A stretch of 5,774 nucleotides of DNA from JAYVIQ01 sp043770215 (GTDB lineage Bacteria > Bacteroidota > Bacteroidia > Cytophagales > JAAEPT01): assembly GCA_043770215.1 (NCBI GenBank), contig JAYVIQ010000083.1, positions 1 through 5,774 of the forward strand, given 5' to 3'. The position numbers were made by a program, and so were the translations under genes. This document shows, piece after piece, positions 1-5,773 of the stretch. Each line of letters opens with the position of its first letter. The first letter of the stretch is position 1. The notes under the pieces were generated by a model. It made no database searches. It was not told the DNA's origin and was given only the letters and a program-made list of their open reading frames with translations.

Positions 1-2
1 TC

Positions 3-1208
3 ACAGTACGCAAAAGACTAACCGAGTTTAACAAACTAAAAACTCAGAAACCAGCCCTTACTGTAGGGATTTTAGGATGTATGGCAGAGCGTTTAAAAAG
101 CCAACTTCTAGAAGAAGAAAAAATTGTAGACTTGGTAGCTGGCCCAGATGCATATAGAGATTTACCAAACCTTATAAACCAGGTAGACGGTGGTCATAAA
201 GCAGTAAACACTTTTCTTTCTAGAGAAGAAACCTATGCAGATATTAGTCCGGTAAGGCTAAACAGCAACGGAGTTACCGCATTTATTTCTATTATGCGTG
301 GTTGTGACAATATGTGTACTTTTTGCGTAGTACCATTTACTAGAGGGAGAGAAAGAAGCAGAGACCCCCACTCTATTATACAAGAAGCAAAAGATTTATT
401 TGCTAATGGATATAGAGAAGTAATGCTTTTAGGTCAGAATGTAGACTCATACAAATGGTCGCCAAACGAAGACTTAAAAGGAAAAGCTCAGATAGAAAAA
501 GCTGGCGAAACTAACATTACCAACTTTGCTATGCTTTTGCAACTTGTTGCAAACATAGATCCATTGCTACGCATACGTTTTAGCACATCACATCCAAAAG
601 ACATCACAGACGAAGTATTGCATACCATGGCAAGAAACGAAAATGTTTGTAATTACATACACCTTCCTGTACAAAGTGGTAATACACAAGTTCTAGATAG
701 AATGAACAGAACCTATAGCAGAGAATGGTATCTAGATAGAGTACGTGCAATAAAAGAAATTATTGGCGAAGACTGCGGCATATCTTCTGATATGATTACA
801 GGCTTCTGTTCAGAAACAGAAGAAGAGCACAAAGAAACACTTACACTTATGGAGTTGGTAAAATTCAACTTTAGTTTTATGTTTTATTACTCAGAAAGAC
901 CAGGAACATTGGCCGAAAAGAAATTTAAGGATGATGTAGACATGGAAACAAAAAAACGTAGGTTAAACGAGATTATAGCATTACAACAAATACATTCAGA
1001 ATACCACAATAACAATAGCATAGGCAAAACCTATAAAGTACTGGTAGAAGGTGAATCTAAACGTAGTTCAGAGCAATTGATGGGAAGAAATAGTGCAAAT
1101 ACAGTTATTATTTTTGACAAAAAACACTACAAAAAAGGAGATTATGTACATGTAAAAGTACAATCGAACACTACAGCAACGTTGCTTGGAGAAGCAGTAG
1201 AACAATAA
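3..1208 (+). CDS. miaB: tRNA-2-methylthio-N6-dimethylallyladenosine synthase MiaB, 5'-truncated by the window edge
   Basis: This radical-SAM methylthiotransferase adds a methylthio group to C2 of isopentenyl-adenosine 37 in tRNAs that read UNN codons. It is cytoplasmic and carries two [4Fe-4S] clusters. The frame is open to the left edge, and 26 residues precede the first visible ATG at 81. That ATG lies inside the motif GCMAERLK, which holds the third cysteine of the N-terminal methylthiotransferase domain, so it is not the start. The radical-SAM motif C-x3-C-x2-C (CDNMCTFC) is encoded at 303-326. The family motif HLPVQSGN lies near 661-684, and YYSERPGT follows near 886-909. A C-terminal TRAM domain, probably tRNA-binding, spans roughly 1017-1208 (contains MGRNSANTVIIF). 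About 401 residues are visible. Compared with a usual length near 480, roughly 80 N-terminal residues, including the first two cluster cysteines, lie outside. The identification is very secure; the internal ATG should not be annotated as the start. Confidence 0.97.
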   Translation, partial: TVRKRLTEFNKLKTQKPALTVGILGCMAERLKSQLLEEEKIVDLVAGPDAYRDLPNLINQVDGGHKAVNTFLSREETYADISPVRLNSNGVTAFISIMRGCDNMCTFCVVPFTRGRERSRDPHSIIQEAKDLFANGYREVMLLGQNVDSYKWSPNEDLKGKAQIEKAGETNITNFAMLLQLVANIDPLLRIRFSTSHPKDITDEVLHTMARNENVCNYIHLPVQSGNTQVLDRMNRTYSREWYLDRVRAIKEIIGEDCGISSDMITGFCSETEEEHKETLTLMELVKFNFSFMFYYSERPGTLAEKKFKDDVDMETKKRRLNEIIALQQIHSEYHNNNSIGKTYKVLVEGESKRSSEQLMGRNSANTVIIFDKKHYKKGDYVHVKVQSNTTATLLGEAVEQ

Positions 1209-1246
1209 TAAGCAAAGAGACAATATGCGTTCTGGAATAAGATTGG

Positions 1247-1340
1247 TTTTTGGGCAAATCCCTGCGGGTCAGGCTAAATCGTTCCCGCTTTTTTGCAGAA
1301 AAAGCAAAAGGAGCTTCACTCAGATCCTTTTTGCAGGCAA
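1247..1340. repeat. Hairpin-rich intergenic repeat, Bacteroidota dispersed-repeat type
   Basis: This stretch is richer in G and C than its surroundings and is built of nested inverted repeats. GCGGG (1264-1268) pairs with CCCGC (1284-1288). GCTTTTTT (1287-1294) can pair with AAAAAGC (1299-1305). GCAAAAGGA (1304-1312) pairs with TCCTTTTTGC (1325-1334), with one bulged T and a 12-nt loop. The beginning, TTGGGC followed by CCCTGCGGGTC and GGCT, resembles from memory a family of dispersed intergenic repeats common in flavobacterial genomes. Those also begin with a GGGC..CCC..CGGGTCGGGCT block and end with an AAAAGGA...TCC hairpin. The inverted repeats are directly visible; membership of a dispersed family is an inference that needs the whole genome. 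The boundaries are approximate. Confidence 0.6.
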
Positions 1341-1378
1341 CACACATTTTACTAAAGACTAACGGTGTACAACTAAGT

Positions 1379-2665
1379 ATGACTGCAAACGAATTACAAA
1401 GCTTAAAACAAAAATTTAGTATTATTGGATTTTCCAATAGTCTAAACCATGCCATACAAGTTGCCTCACAAGTGGCACCAACAGAAATGACCGTTTTGAT
1501 TACGGGAGAAAGCGGAAGTGGAAAAGAAAGTTTCAGCAAAATTATCCATCAATTAAGCCCAAGAAAACACAATCAGTTTATAGCCATTAACTGTGGAGCA
1601 ATTCCAGAAGGAACAATAGATTCTGAATTATTTGGTCATGAAAAAGGATCATTTACAGGAGCAAATGAAGCCAGAAAAGGATATTTTGAAGTAACTAACG
1701 GAGGTACAATTTTTCTAGACGAAGTAGCCGAATTACCACTTGGTACACAAGCAAGATTACTTAGGGTTTTAGAAAATGGAGAATACATAAAAGTAGGTTC
1801 TTCTAAAGTACTCAAAACAGATGTAAGAGTAGTTGCTGCTACGCATGTAAACTTATTTGAGGCAGTTGAGCGTGGTAAATTTAGAGAAGATCTATATTAC
1901 AGACTAAGCACTGTGCCTATTTTTGTACCTCCTTTGAGGGAAAGAGGGCAAGACATAGAACTTTTGTTTAGAAAATTTACCAGTGACTTTTCTGAAAAAT
2001 ATAGAGTACAACCTATAAAACTAACGCCAGAGGCGGTAGAGGTTTTATTGAAATTTAGATTTCCAGGAAACATACGTCAGCTAAAAAATATAGCCGATCA
2101 AATAAGTGCTTTAGAATTAGAAAGAGTAGTAAGCAAAGAAACGCTTATTAAATACCTACCCAATCAGAAATCTCCAAGTCACTTGCCTTTTTTTGATAAA
2201 AACGCTGGGGGAAATGATAATTTTTCTGAGAGAGATATTTTGTACAAAGTGCTTTTCGACATGAAAAAAGATGTTGTAGAGCTAAAAAAATTAGTTTTTC
2301 AATCTTTAAACAACCAAAGCTATGGCAATGAAATTATTACCAGAAATGCTGAGTTGTTTGAAGATATAGACCAAAAAGTAGATTTTACGGAAAATAGAGC
2401 TAAATTATTGATGCCAAAAGCACAGACATTTGAGCCCTTAATCAAAGAGGAGAATTACTATCAAAATGAAGATCAAGAAGCTGGTGAAGTACAGGAAGTT
2501 AGTCATGAAGAAGAAATAGAATCATTAAGTATTGAACAAAAAGAAAAAGAATTAATTATAAAAGCACTAGAAAAAAATAGAAATAAAAGAAAGTATGCCG
2601 CACAAGATTTAGGCATTTCTGAACGTACATTATACAGAAAAATAAAACAATACGACATTGAATAA
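1379..2665 (+). CDS. Sigma-54-dependent transcriptional activator (AAA+ plus Fis-type HTH, no sensor domain)
   Basis: This is a bacterial enhancer-binding protein of 428 aa that would use ATP hydrolysis to open promoters held by RpoN-RNA polymerase. From the ATG at 1379, the AAA+ domain begins within about 20 residues, so there is no receiver, GAF or PAS domain. Visible motifs are Walker A GESGSGKE (43-50), the sigma-54 contact loop GSFTGA (90-95, Ser in place of the usual Ala), Walker B IFLDE (111-115), the arginine-finger segment FREDLYYRL (168-176) and sensor II FPGNIRQLKN (228-237). An acidic linker of about 125 residues follows. The C-terminus (about 390-428, with ISERTLYRKIKQ) is a Fis-type helix-turn-helix. 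The frame is open further upstream, to a TTG at 1250. Those 43 codons run through the hairpin repeat and lack family similarity, so I chose the ATG. There is no clear Shine-Dalgarno sequence. The 3' end overlaps lptE by 8 nt. The family is certain; the target genes are not visible. Confidence 0.94.
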   Translation: MTANELQSLKQKFSIIGFSNSLNHAIQVASQVAPTEMTVLITGESGSGKESFSKIIHQLSPRKHNQFIAINCGAIPEGTIDSELFGHEKGSFTGANEARKGYFEVTNGGTIFLDEVAELPLGTQARLLRVLENGEYIKVGSSKVLKTDVRVVAATHVNLFEAVERGKFREDLYYRLSTVPIFVPPLRERGQDIELLFRKFTSDFSEKYRVQPIKLTPEAVEVLLKFRFPGNIRQLKNIADQISALELERVVSKETLIKYLPNQKSPSHLPFFDKNAGGNDNFSERDILYKVLFDMKKDVVELKKLVFQSLNNQSYGNEIITRNAELFEDIDQKVDFTENRAKLLMPKAQTFEPLIKEENYYQNEDQEAGEVQEVSHEEEIESLSIEQKEKELIIKALEKNRNKRKYAAQDLGISERTLYRKIKQYDIE

Positions 2666-3173
2666 GATTACAACACTATTATTGCTAGCGTTTGCAATTT
2701 GTAGTTGCAAAATAAGCTCCAGTTTTCAGCCAGGCACTACTTCAAACATAACTGCAAACACCATACTTATCCCTTTAGCAGAAAATCAATCCGCTCAAGG
2801 ACCAACGAGTTTAGCTATAGATTTATCAGAGAAAGTAAGGAATTATTATCAAACCAATTCTAAACTTACTGTAAATTCTAGTAAAGCTTCTGATTTAGAA
2901 TTGTATATTACTGTATCAGATTTTTTTGCAAGACAAGTACAAAACACAGCAGAGGTTGGTGGTACTGCCACACAAATGGAGTTGATTGTAACTATAAAGG
3001 TTAGGTATGTAGACAATGATAATGCATCAAACACAATAGAAAATAAATCTTTTTCTCAAAAGCTTTTGTATGATGCAGACCTTACCCTAGAGCAAGCACA
3101 ATTAAAAATACTACCAGACATTTTAGATTTGCTGACACAAGATATTTTTAACTCTACACTAGCAAGATGGTAG
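2658..3173 (+). CDS. lptE: LptE-family LPS-assembly lipoprotein, TTG start
   Basis: LptE is an outer-membrane lipoprotein that plugs the LptD barrel and helps place lipopolysaccharide in the outer leaflet. The protein has 171 aa, near the usual size. It opens with a short lipoprotein signal: Lys3, a hydrophobic core LLLLAFAI (7-14) and a lipobox ICSC, giving Cys17 as the likely lipidated residue. Cys15 is less likely because Ile would sit at -1. The body alternates short strands and helices. The end, TQDIFNSTLARW, matches the conserved C-terminus I associate with the Bacteroidota LptE family. The TTG at 2658 is the only plausible start: the frame has a stop at 2643-2645, and no ATG occurs before mid-protein. 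It overlaps the activator's stop by 8 nt and its own stop overlaps the next gene by 7 nt, indicating translational coupling. Family assignment rests on length, signal, C-terminal motif and gene order. Confidence 0.85.
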   Translation: MNKITTLLLLAFAICSCKISSSFQPGTTSNITANTILIPLAENQSAQGPTSLAIDLSEKVRNYYQTNSKLTVNSSKASDLELYITVSDFFARQVQNTAEVGGTATQMELIVTIKVRYVDNDNASNTIENKSFSQKLLYDADLTLEQAQLKILPDILDLLTQDIFNSTLARW

Positions 3174-4414
3174 AGAAAGAAAAATTAGAAACACTACTAC
3201 TATACCCAAACCAAATGACCTGGGATGATGTTGCTTGGCTAGAAAAGTTAAGCCAAGAATTCCCTTATTTTCAATCTTTACGCATTCTTATAGCGCAACA
3301 CTATTTAAGAGAAAATCATCTTTTAAAAACTCATAAAATACATAGTGCTTCTGCGTATGCAGTTGATAGAAACATACTAAGGAAAAGACTTCTAGACAAA
3401 GAAGTGCCACATGAACTCTTGAAAACTGAACCTACAATTACTTCTAAAAAAATAGAAGCCATTGTGGTTAACAGTCCAGTATTAGAACAAACAAAAGAAA
3501 TAGAAATTCCAAGCGTAGAAGAAGAGATTATATTGCCAGAAATAAAAACAACATTTCTGAACAATAAAAAGGATAAAACAAGAGAAGAATTACTATTTGC
3601 GGTACAAAGTAGGTTAGAAGAAATAAACAAAAACAAAACCGCAATAGAAACTGATTCTATACTTAATGCAACAAACAAAGAGATAGAAATTGTTAATTTT
3701 CCACTTTCGGAAAATGCTAGGGATATAAATATAAATACTAGCAAAGAAATCCAAAAAAATGAACCTAAAAAGGGATTGCAATTTGTAAAAATTAAAACGG
3801 CAAAAGAATTAGATACAACCAAAGAAGTATCCTCTATTAAAAAAAGTGAAGACAAAAAAAAGAAATTAACTGAAACAAAACTAAAAAAAGAAAACCAGTT
3901 AAAAGAAGAAGTAAAGATAAAAGCAAATACAGAACCAGAGCCTAAATCTCTTGCCAAAGAAGTTTTTGATAGCAAATTAGGCAGTGAACTAAATATAGAA
4001 ACCACTGATTCAATAGATTTACTATTAAATTATTTAGAAAGTCAAAAAGAAAAGAAAAAACAAATTCAAGAACCTAAAACAACTAATACGCTAAAAGTAG
4101 AAAATACGAATCGAATAAACGATGATGATAAAGATTTAAAACTTACAAAATATATCAATCCAACTGACATTATTGAAAAGTTTATACAAAACGACCCACG
4201 AATAAGTAAACCTAGCTCCAAAATCAGAGAAGTTTTGGAAGACTTATCAGAGACAAAACATAGCCAAAAAAAACTAATATCAGAGAATTTAGCAAAAATT
4301 CAAGCCAAACAAGGCTATTTAAAAGAAGCAATAGATATTTATCAAGAATTAATCTTGAAAAATCCAGAAAAAAAGAGTTATTTTGTATCACAAATAAATA
4401 AATTAAAAAATTAA
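3167..4414 (+). CDS. Lys/Glu-rich protein with conserved N-terminus and C-terminal TPR-like helices
   Basis: This is a protein of unknown function, 415 aa, with no signal peptide or membrane segment, so probably cytoplasmic. Three parts are visible. Residues 1-75 form a compact helical block with many aromatic residues (MTWDDVAWLEKLSQEFPYF, then a LRILIAQHYL helix), which I recall as the conserved head of similar flavobacterial proteins in this position. Residues about 85-345 form a low-complexity linker rich in Lys, Glu, Thr, Asn and Ile, probably disordered. Residues about 370-415 look like a single TPR-type helix pair (AKIQAKQGYLKEAIDIYQELILKNP), a fold used for protein contacts. It starts at an ATG inside the last codons of lptE and ends 1 nt before secG. 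Its place between an LPS-assembly gene and a Sec gene suggests an envelope-related job, but that is inference only. The linker encodes several A-tracts, including an A8 run at 3854-3861. Confidence 0.85.
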   Translation: MVEKEKLETLLLYPNQMTWDDVAWLEKLSQEFPYFQSLRILIAQHYLRENHLLKTHKIHSASAYAVDRNILRKRLLDKEVPHELLKTEPTITSKKIEAIVVNSPVLEQTKEIEIPSVEEEIILPEIKTTFLNNKKDKTREELLFAVQSRLEEINKNKTAIETDSILNATNKEIEIVNFPLSENARDININTSKEIQKNEPKKGLQFVKIKTAKELDTTKEVSSIKKSEDKKKKLTETKLKKENQLKEEVKIKANTEPEPKSLAKEVFDSKLGSELNIETTDSIDLLLNYLESQKEKKKQIQEPKTTNTLKVENTNRINDDDKDLKLTKYINPTDIIEKFIQNDPRISKPSSKIREVLEDLSETKHSQKKLISENLAKIQAKQGYLKEAIDIYQELILKNPEKKSYFVSQINKLKN

Positions 4415-4415
4415 C

Positions 4416-4775
4416 ATGTTTTACCCACTTATTATATTTACTGTCATTTGTTCCATTTTATTGGTTCTTATCATTTTAGCTCAAAGCCCAAAAGGCGGTA
4501 TAAAAAACCAATTAGGATCTAGTTCTAACGTAATGGGCGTAAAAAAGACTACGGATTTCTTAGAAAAAGCAACTTGGATATTGGTAGCCATAATTCTTAC
4601 CACAAGTGTTGCTGCTACTAAATTTTCTAGCGCAGAGAAAAAAACAACTGTAGACCCTAACATAAAGGCCGCACAGAGCAGCAAAAAAGCAGCTCCAAAA
4701 ACTGGTGACAAAGATTTTGATTTAGAAAAAGAATCAAAAGAATCTACTCCTTCAGATTCAACTACTGGTTACTAA
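4416..4775 (+). CDS. secG: Preprotein translocase subunit SecG
   Basis: SecG is the small inner-membrane subunit of the SecYEG channel, which supports SecA-driven protein export. The 119-aa product has the classic layout. Transmembrane segment 1 spans about residues 4-22 and runs into the signature AQSPKGG (22-28). A Gly/Ser-rich cytoplasmic loop follows, containing LGSSSNVMG (33-41). A short amphipathic stretch leads to transmembrane segment 2 (about 53-69). The last 50 residues are a charged, Lys/Ser/Thr/Asp-rich tail, longer than in a minimal SecG and probably disordered. The ATG at 4416 begins 1 nt after the stop of the upstream gene, so it is probably translated by reinitiation from the same mRNA. 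It is the last gene of the operon, with a strong terminator starting 20 nt after its stop. The recognition is confident. Confidence 0.95.
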   Translation: MFYPLIIFTVICSILLVLIILAQSPKGGIKNQLGSSSNVMGVKKTTDFLEKATWILVAIILTTSVAATKFSSAEKKTTVDPNIKAAQSSKKAAPKTGDKDFDLEKESKESTPSDSTTGY

Positions 4776-4795
4776 AATATAAAAGAAAGACATTT

Positions 4796-4824
4796 AAAAG
4801 GCAAATCTTATGATTTGCCTTTTT
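4796..4824 (+). terminator. Intrinsic terminator of the secG operon, potentially bidirectional
   Basis: A perfect 12-bp stem is formed by AAAAGGCAAATC (4796-4807) and GATTTGCCTTTT (4812-4823), with the tetraloop TTAT and a T-rich tail beyond (TTTTTGTTTTAG). It begins 20 nt after the secG stop codon. Because the stem is bounded by A4 on the left and T4 on the right, the reverse strand also shows a stem followed by TTTT. It could therefore stop transcripts coming leftward from ribA, although ribA ends about 256 nt away. Confidence 0.92.
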
Positions 4825-5080
4825 GTTTTAGTTTAGAATCATACAGACTTTTTTGGTATTTGGTCTTTTAAAAGAGTTTTATCAGCATTTAATTTTTAGA
4901 AAATCAATCCCCAATAGTATGATAATATTAGATATTCGTTTGTGAAATATTTCAATAATTTTATTTAAATATTGAAAACTGAATATATACTGTATGGTGA
5001 CTATCAAAAAATAAACCACTAATAGATTAAAATATTATTTTCATAAATATTACAATTACTTCTAGATTTTTTTTTGGATT
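4825..5080. other. AT-rich convergent intergenic region without a recognisable gene
   Basis: This spacer lies between two convergent units (secG operon and ribA). Together with the terminator it makes a gap of 305 bp. It is strongly AT-rich and stops are frequent in all frames, so I see no coding potential and no tRNA or known RNA fold. It contains a T9 run at 5067-5075, the perfect palindrome GAAATATTTC at 4944-4953 and one longer inverted repeat listed separately. No clear hairpin followed by a U-tract serves ribA on the minus strand close to its stop codon. Confidence 0.6.
4950..4977. repeat. Inverted repeat TTTCAATA / TATTGAAA in the intergenic spacer
   Basis: TTTCAATA at 4950-4957 is exactly complementary in reverse to TATTGAAA at 4970-4977, with a 12-nt spacer between the arms. 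The left arm also overlaps the palindrome GAAATATTTC (4944-4953). Arms of 8 bp made only of A/T-rich sequence can arise by chance in such a spacer. The element could be a weak hairpin or a protein-binding site, and no function is claimed. Confidence 0.35.
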
Positions 5081-5653
5081 TTACAACAAGTGACCCATTA
5101 TGTCTTTTTTAGCTTTCAAATAAGAATCATTAGAAGCATTAGATACAATGTTTAGTGCTCTTCTGCCAATAACTTTTATGGTTGTATTGTCAAAAACCTT
5201 AAGTTTATCTGGGTTATTGGTAATGAGCTCAATGGAAGTAATTCCTAGATAAGAAAGTATATCTACTGCCAAATCAAAATTTCTAATGTCTTGATGCAAA
5301 CCTAATTTTACATTAGCTTCAAAAGTATTGAATCCTTGATTTTGTAAATTATACGCTTTCATTTTGTTTACTAATCCAATGCCCCTACCTTCTTGTCTCA
5401 AGTAAATAAGAATACCTTTTTCTTCACCTAATAATGCTAGGCTAAGATCTAATTGTTCTCCGCAGTCACATTTAGAGGAAGCAAAAACATCACCAGTCAT
5501 GCACTCAGAATGAATCCTAACAAGCACATTGTTTTCAGGCATTTTGATTGTGTGTAAAACTATATGAGGGAAATCAGGAAAATCACTTTCTAAAGCAATC
5601 ATCTGAAACTCGCCATATTTTGAGGGCAAAACTGTTTGTTCTAATATCTTCAT
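5081..5653 (-). CDS. ribA: GTP cyclohydrolase II (RibA), stand-alone form
   Basis: This enzyme opens the imidazole ring of GTP, releasing formate and pyrophosphate, to give 2,5-diamino-6-ribosylamino-pyrimidinone 5'-phosphate, the first step of riboflavin synthesis. The 190-aa protein is near the size of E. coli RibA (196 aa) and has no fused DHBP-synthase domain. Numbered from the ATG at 5653, the motif HSECMTGDVFASSKCDC supplies the zinc ligands Cys51, Cys62 and Cys64. LRQEGRGIGL (85-94) is the GTP/phosphate-binding loop. Tyr101 and Arg124 correspond to catalytic-site residues Tyr105 and Arg128 of E. coli. The C-terminus MGHLL is typical. A TTG two codons upstream (5659) could extend it to 192 aa, but the ATG is the more natural start. 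There is no Shine-Dalgarno sequence, only an A-rich leader. All key residues are present, so it should be active. Confidence 0.95.
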   Translation of the reverse strand: MKILEQTVLPSKYGEFQMIALESDFPDFPHIVLHTIKMPENNVLVRIHSECMTGDVFASSKCDCGEQLDLSLALLGEEKGILIYLRQEGRGIGLVNKMKAYNLQNQGFNTFEANVKLGLHQDIRNFDLAVDILSYLGITSIELITNNPDKLKVFDNTTIKVIGRRALNIVSNASNDSYLKAKKDIMGHLL

Positions 5654-5677
5654 TTTCAATTTTAAAGGAGAGGAAAA

Positions 5678-5710
5678 ATTTAGCTACACGTGATCTTATT
5701 TTAGCTAAAA
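5678..5710. promoter_or_regulatory. Direct repeat TTTAGCTA at 21-bp spacing and a 12-bp palindrome upstream of ribA
   Basis: TTTAGCTA occurs at 5679-5686 and again at 5700-5707. The two copies are 21 bp apart, about two helical turns. The second copy lies in the perfect 12-bp palindrome TTTTAGCTAAAA (5699-5710), which also covers the stop codon of the upstream minus-strand frame. It sits 26-57 bp upstream of the ribA start. It might be an operator, but in AT-rich DNA an 8-bp match may be chance. No clear Bacteroidota promoter (TAnnTTTG at -7) is visible here. Confidence 0.25.
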
Positions 5711-5773
5711 ATCTAAAATAGATTTCTCTTCTTTTTCGTCAATAATTAAACTTCCGTTGTCTTTGGGATTTTC
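5705..5773 (-). CDS. C-terminal end of an unidentified minus-strand protein, truncated by the window edge
   Basis: On the minus strand a frame enters from the right edge and runs 22 codons to a TAG at 5705-5707. The predicted tail is ENPKDNGSLIIDEKEE followed by KSILDF. Both other minus-strand frames meet a stop within 12 codons of the edge. The charged tail ending in a hydrophobic ILDF is what a normal protein C-terminus looks like. It would lie 51 nt upstream of the ribA ATG on the same strand and could share its transcript. I do not recognise the protein, and so short a piece could be a chance open frame. Confidence 0.45.
   Translation of the reverse strand, partial: ENPKDNGSLIIDEKEEKSILDF

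Noticed and set aside
81..83. ATG at 81 as the start of miaB
   Set aside because: It lies inside the conserved GCMAERLK motif, and the frame remains open with MiaB-like sequence to the left edge.
1225..1362. A 45-codon plus-strand frame beginning at the ATG at 1225, between miaB and the activator
   Set aside because: It is translated almost wholly from the hairpin repeat, has no recognisable domain and no Shine-Dalgarno sequence, and competes with a better explanation as an intergenic element.
1171..1539. A 122-aa minus-strand frame across the miaB-activator junction
   Set aside because: It is antisense to the Walker A region of a clear AAA+ gene and to the repeat, with no family features.
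2849..3034. A 61-aa minus-strand frame inside lptE
   Set aside because: It is short, lacks family features and is antisense to a well-supported gene.
3331..4005. A 224-aa minus-strand frame rich in Ser, Phe and Leu
   Set aside because: It is the mirror of the Lys/Glu-rich linker: A-rich codons read in reverse give Phe, Leu and Ser codons without stops. The hydrophobic look is a composition artefact.
4481..4711. A 76-aa minus-strand frame inside secG
   Set aside because: It is antisense to the SecG membrane segments, which explains its hydrophobic character.
5654..5704. An FMN riboswitch upstream of ribA
   Set aside because: The gap of about 51 nt is far too short for the RFN element, and none of its conserved GC-rich segments is visible.
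5705..5725. Inverted repeat AAATCTA-AAA-TAGATTT (5709-5725) as a terminator for the upstream minus-strand gene
   Set aside because: It has a weak A/T stem with a 3-nt loop, lies within the last codons of the frame, and is not followed by a proper U-tract on the minus strand.
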